From contig CAKOQQ010000002.1 of NCBI GenBank assembly GCA_934101425.1, positions 101,967-165,966 of the forward strand: DNA of 64,000 nt. The letters run 5' to 3'. This document shows positions 61,835 to 64,000 of the stretch, piece after piece (position 1 is the first letter of the stretch; the number at the start of each line of letters is the position of its first letter). The notes under the pieces were generated by a model, which saw nothing but the letters and a program-made list of their open reading frames with translations, did not search any database and had not been told where the DNA came from. The position numbers were made by a program, and so were the translations under genes. The DNA is from an uncultured Bacilli bacterium. GTDB taxonomy: Bacteria > Bacillota_I > Bacilli_A > RF39 > UBA660.

Positions 61835-61847
61835 CTAGGTCTTTTTT
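61818..61847 (+). repeat. 8-bp stem palindrome at the end of the KAP-type gene
   Basis: CCTAGTCC (61818-61825) TTTAGT GGACTAGG (61832-61839), followed by a T-run on the plus strand. On the coding strand the T-run precedes the stem as an A-run, so it is not a terminator for the gene that ends here. Confidence 0.5.
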
Positions 61848-64000
61848 CATACACCAACCAATTCTTTATTAATTGTTTCTTTAGAATTCAAAATTTCATT
61901 AAGTTTTTCCTTATCTGAATCACTAATATTAAGTGAATTAATTAATTTTATTTCTTCATCTGTTACATTATCTTTTTCTTTTATAATCTCAATAAATTCT
62001 TTTACAACTTTATTTTTCATTATTTTCTTGTTCATTTTATTAATAATTAATACATAATCATATATAGAGTTATGATCTGACATTAAAATTTTCATTCTCT
62101 CACTGGATGATTCATAAACAAAAATGTTTTCAACTTGCTTGTTAAAATCACTTGATAATAAATTTACTGACACTTCTAGAAGATGCTCCCTACTCTCTGA
62201 TGTTTTTAAGTTTTTATAATAATCTTCTAATAATTTATCATTAGTAATTTTTTCTAAAAATATAGATTCGTAATTTTTATACTTATTAATTACCATTTCT
62301 AACAAATTTAAATTTTCCTTTTTATCCTCTATTGTTAAATTAAAGAAATATTCACTGAAATTATTTACATATTCTTCATTATTATCTGGTATATTATTAG
62401 TTAGTTTAATTAGTATTTTCTTAATTATGTTCTTATTTTTAAAACTCTTTATAATACTATATAATGAATTATTGTAAATAGTTCTCTCAGAGTATTTATC
62501 AACAATTTGTAATATATCTTTATCCTCTGTTGATTCACTAAGATTAAGATTATTCATTTTTACTATTGATATATCTCTGTTATTTTCTATCATATAATCC
62601 AATGATGATATGATAATATTTATATCAGTTATTTGATTTTTACTTAACCAATTATTTAATTCATCTATTATTTGATTATTATTAATTTGATTTTCTTTTA
62701 TATTGTTTATTAAACTCAAAATAATTTTATTATCAGAATTTTTAGTAATAAATTGCTTTAAATTATCAATTTTAACCATCTTAATATTTTTAGCAAATAA
62801 TATTTTTAAATAGTTCGAATCTGAATAAAGATTATTATTTAGCAAATATTCACAATATGAATTAATTAATTCTGTATAATCTTCATTTAGAGAAATACCA
62901 TTGTTTATTGTAAGCCATTGTGATAGTCTTTCATATTTTTCTGATTCACTTTTAAATTTAAAAGTATCATTTTTAATACAATCTAATATTTTCAAATTAA
63001 AAGTATCATTCTTATACATTTTTGAACCAAACATCAATTCATTTTCATATCCAATAATATCTACATTTTCAGAATTTAGATTATAAAACTTCTCATTAGA
63101 AAAAACAGATTTCCAAGAATTCATTATCTTATTTAGTTCTTCTTCAATAAAATAATTATTTTTATTTAATTCAATTAATGTAATATATTTATTAAGAATA
63201 TTAGTATTCCAGAATCCATTAGTAATATCATCATATATATTAACATAATAATCGATTATTTTGCTTATTTCTTTATATTCCAAAATTGCTTTTATATCAT
63301 GCTTCATAATAGCTTCTTTTATACCAAATGGTATTTGATTATAACTTTTAATATCTTGATTCTGATAGAAGCTATAATAATTTGTTGGTTCTATTGATCT
63401 ATTAATAGTTAAAAAGCTGTATAATTCCTCATTATTTTTATACTTATTAATATCTTCATCCAACGATGGATTTTTATTAATTTTTATAAATTTTTCCAGA
63501 TTAATATATGCTAATTGATAAAAATCGTAATATAATCTCTTTAGAATAATTGATTTCATAAGATAATTTCGATTTTTTTTGTCTTCAACAAATTCATTAC
63601 CATTCTTTTTTAATAGAATATTATACTCAGTTACGTAATCATTTAATACTTTTATTATTTCTCTTGGTGTATTAATAACGCTATTAATTATAATACTTTT
63701 AGATTCTGAACTTACAAGCAATTCTATTTCTGGATATTCATTAAGTATTTTATTAATAAAATCTTGCTTATCAGTATTATACTTTTGCTTAATATATATC
63801 ATATCATCAAATATTTTATCTAAGTAATAAGTTTTATTTTTTTCATATGCTTCCTCTAAAGAATCAATATCTAGTGGAATAATAAAAATTATTTTTTCAT
63901 TTTTTAATTTGGACTCATTATTCTCAACATAAAATCCTTTGATAATACTTAATGTTTCTTTTAATTCTTCTTTGCTACAACGATCCAAATTATCAATTAA
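61847..64000 (-). CDS. KAP-type P-loop NTPase, N-terminus beyond window
   Basis: The frame is open to the last base of the window, so the true start and the Walker A motif lie outside. The first visible residues are LIDNLDRCSKEEL, then KIIFIIPLDIDSLEEAYEKN. This is the Walker B (DxLDRC) and following strand typical of KAP-family P-loop NTPases. The remaining 650 or so residues are long, helical and Asn/Ile/Lys-rich, without recognised domains or membrane helices. KAP NTPases occur in anti-phage and plasmid functions. A TTG at 63988 could be read as a start but would discard the motif. 718 codons are visible. Confidence 0.7.
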   Translation of the reverse strand, partial: LIDNLDRCSKEELKETLSIIKGFYVENNESKLKNEKIIFIIPLDIDSLEEAYEKNKTYYLDKIFDDMIYIKQKYNTDKQDFINKILNEYPEIELLVSSESKSIIINSVINTPREIIKVLNDYVTEYNILLKKNGNEFVEDKKNRNYLMKSIILKRLYYDFYQLAYINLEKFIKINKNPSLDEDINKYKNNEELYSFLTINRSIEPTNYYSFYQNQDIKSYNQIPFGIKEAIMKHDIKAILEYKEISKIIDYYVNIYDDITNGFWNTNILNKYITLIELNKNNYFIEEELNKIMNSWKSVFSNEKFYNLNSENVDIIGYENELMFGSKMYKNDTFNLKILDCIKNDTFKFKSESEKYERLSQWLTINNGISLNEDYTELINSYCEYLLNNNLYSDSNYLKILFAKNIKMVKIDNLKQFITKNSDNKIILSLINNIKENQINNNQIIDELNNWLSKNQITDINIIISSLDYMIENNRDISIVKMNNLNLSESTEDKDILQIVDKYSERTIYNNSLYSIIKSFKNKNIIKKILIKLTNNIPDNNEEYVNNFSEYFFNLTIEDKKENLNLLEMVINKYKNYESIFLEKITNDKLLEDYYKNLKTSESREHLLEVSVNLLSSDFNKQVENIFVYESSSERMKILMSDHNSIYDYVLIINKMNKKIMKNKVVKEFIEIIKEKDNVTDEEIKLINSLNISDSDKEKLNEILNSKETINKELVGV

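Noticed and set aside
61818..61847. Terminator for the KAP-type gene at the CCTAGTCC palindrome
   Set aside because: The T-run is on the opposite side of the stem for that strand; a proper terminator for the gene lies at 61673-61705.

Overview
The window reads as chromosomal DNA from a strongly AT-rich, low-GC Gram-positive bacterium. It carries housekeeping genes of the Bacilli/Mollicutes type (parE-parC, ftsK/spoIIIE, gpsA, frr, dnaE, rpmB, suf genes), a peptidoglycan gene (ddl) and a T-box. These point to a walled, anaerobic, fermentative Firmicute, probably a gut lineage near the Bacilli/Mollicutes boundary. UGA is used as a stop (for example rnfA, the RnfD-G fusion) and Trp is UGG, so the code is standard. 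Anaerobic energy metabolism is shown by pyruvate formate-lyase with its activase and by an Rnf complex. I see no rRNA, CRISPR array, insertion sequence or prophage.

Layout. 1-5085 (-): topoisomerase IV (parE-parC, parC cut by the window edge) and a DNA translocase. 5155-8502: phospholipid synthesis (gpsA +, then two plsC acyltransferases and a lipid kinase on -). 8561-11799 (-): a compact SUF operon, sufC-sufD-sufS plus an unknown acidic protein, with no sufB or sufU. 11954-12882: HIT protein and frr. 12952-15207 (-): two tandem prepilin-like genes. 15333-18185: a short dnaE with a degenerate PHP domain. 18318-18497: rpmB. 18529-23206 (-): an Rnf operon in the order C-D/G-E-A-B, with an RnfD-G fusion, a very short RnfB and two tiny membrane ORFs at gene junctions. 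23313-23652: three tRNAs. 23731-29596: ddl, a hydrolase, small membrane proteins, mntP, and an acyltransferase-glmM pair. 29621-30598 (-): a third prepilin-like gene behind a structured leader. 30773-40903 (-): TetR and two ABC exporters, then a TPR-like protein and an MMPL transporter. 42066-44988 (+): pflB-pflA. 44985-49484: a second TetR/MMPL module. 50073-53935: membrane and envelope-response proteins, a ZIP transporter, an FtsX remnant and a dehydrogenase. 53970-55836: T-box-controlled asnB. 55879-57387: cardiolipin synthase. 57447-64000 (-): an accessory cluster with an internally duplicated protein carrying HEPN-type RNxxxH motifs and a KAP-type P-loop NTPase cut by the window edge.

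The most striking signal is at the 3' ends of the two tandem prepilin-like genes. A 69-nt window in each (12997-13065 and 14236-14304) differs at 25 positions and is about twice as GC-rich as its surroundings, while the flanking 49 nt and 15 nt are identical. Invariant codons inside the window have no adenine, and the variable codons are mostly NNC. This is the pattern expected of variable repeats written by a diversity-generating retroelement (adenine mutagenesis of AAC codons). The reverse transcriptase and template repeat are not in the window, so a trans-acting DGR diversifying type IV pilin-like surface proteins is a prediction.

Secondary leads are the reorganised Rnf operon, the double-HEPN/KAP neighbourhood, the structured leader of the third prepilin gene, and a 28-codon ORF in the transcribed leader opposite pflB. 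Promoters are mostly of housekeeping sigma type (TTGACA-like, 16-17 bp, TATAAT), often with an extended TGn -10. All positions and pairings were read by eye; no alignment or database search was run.
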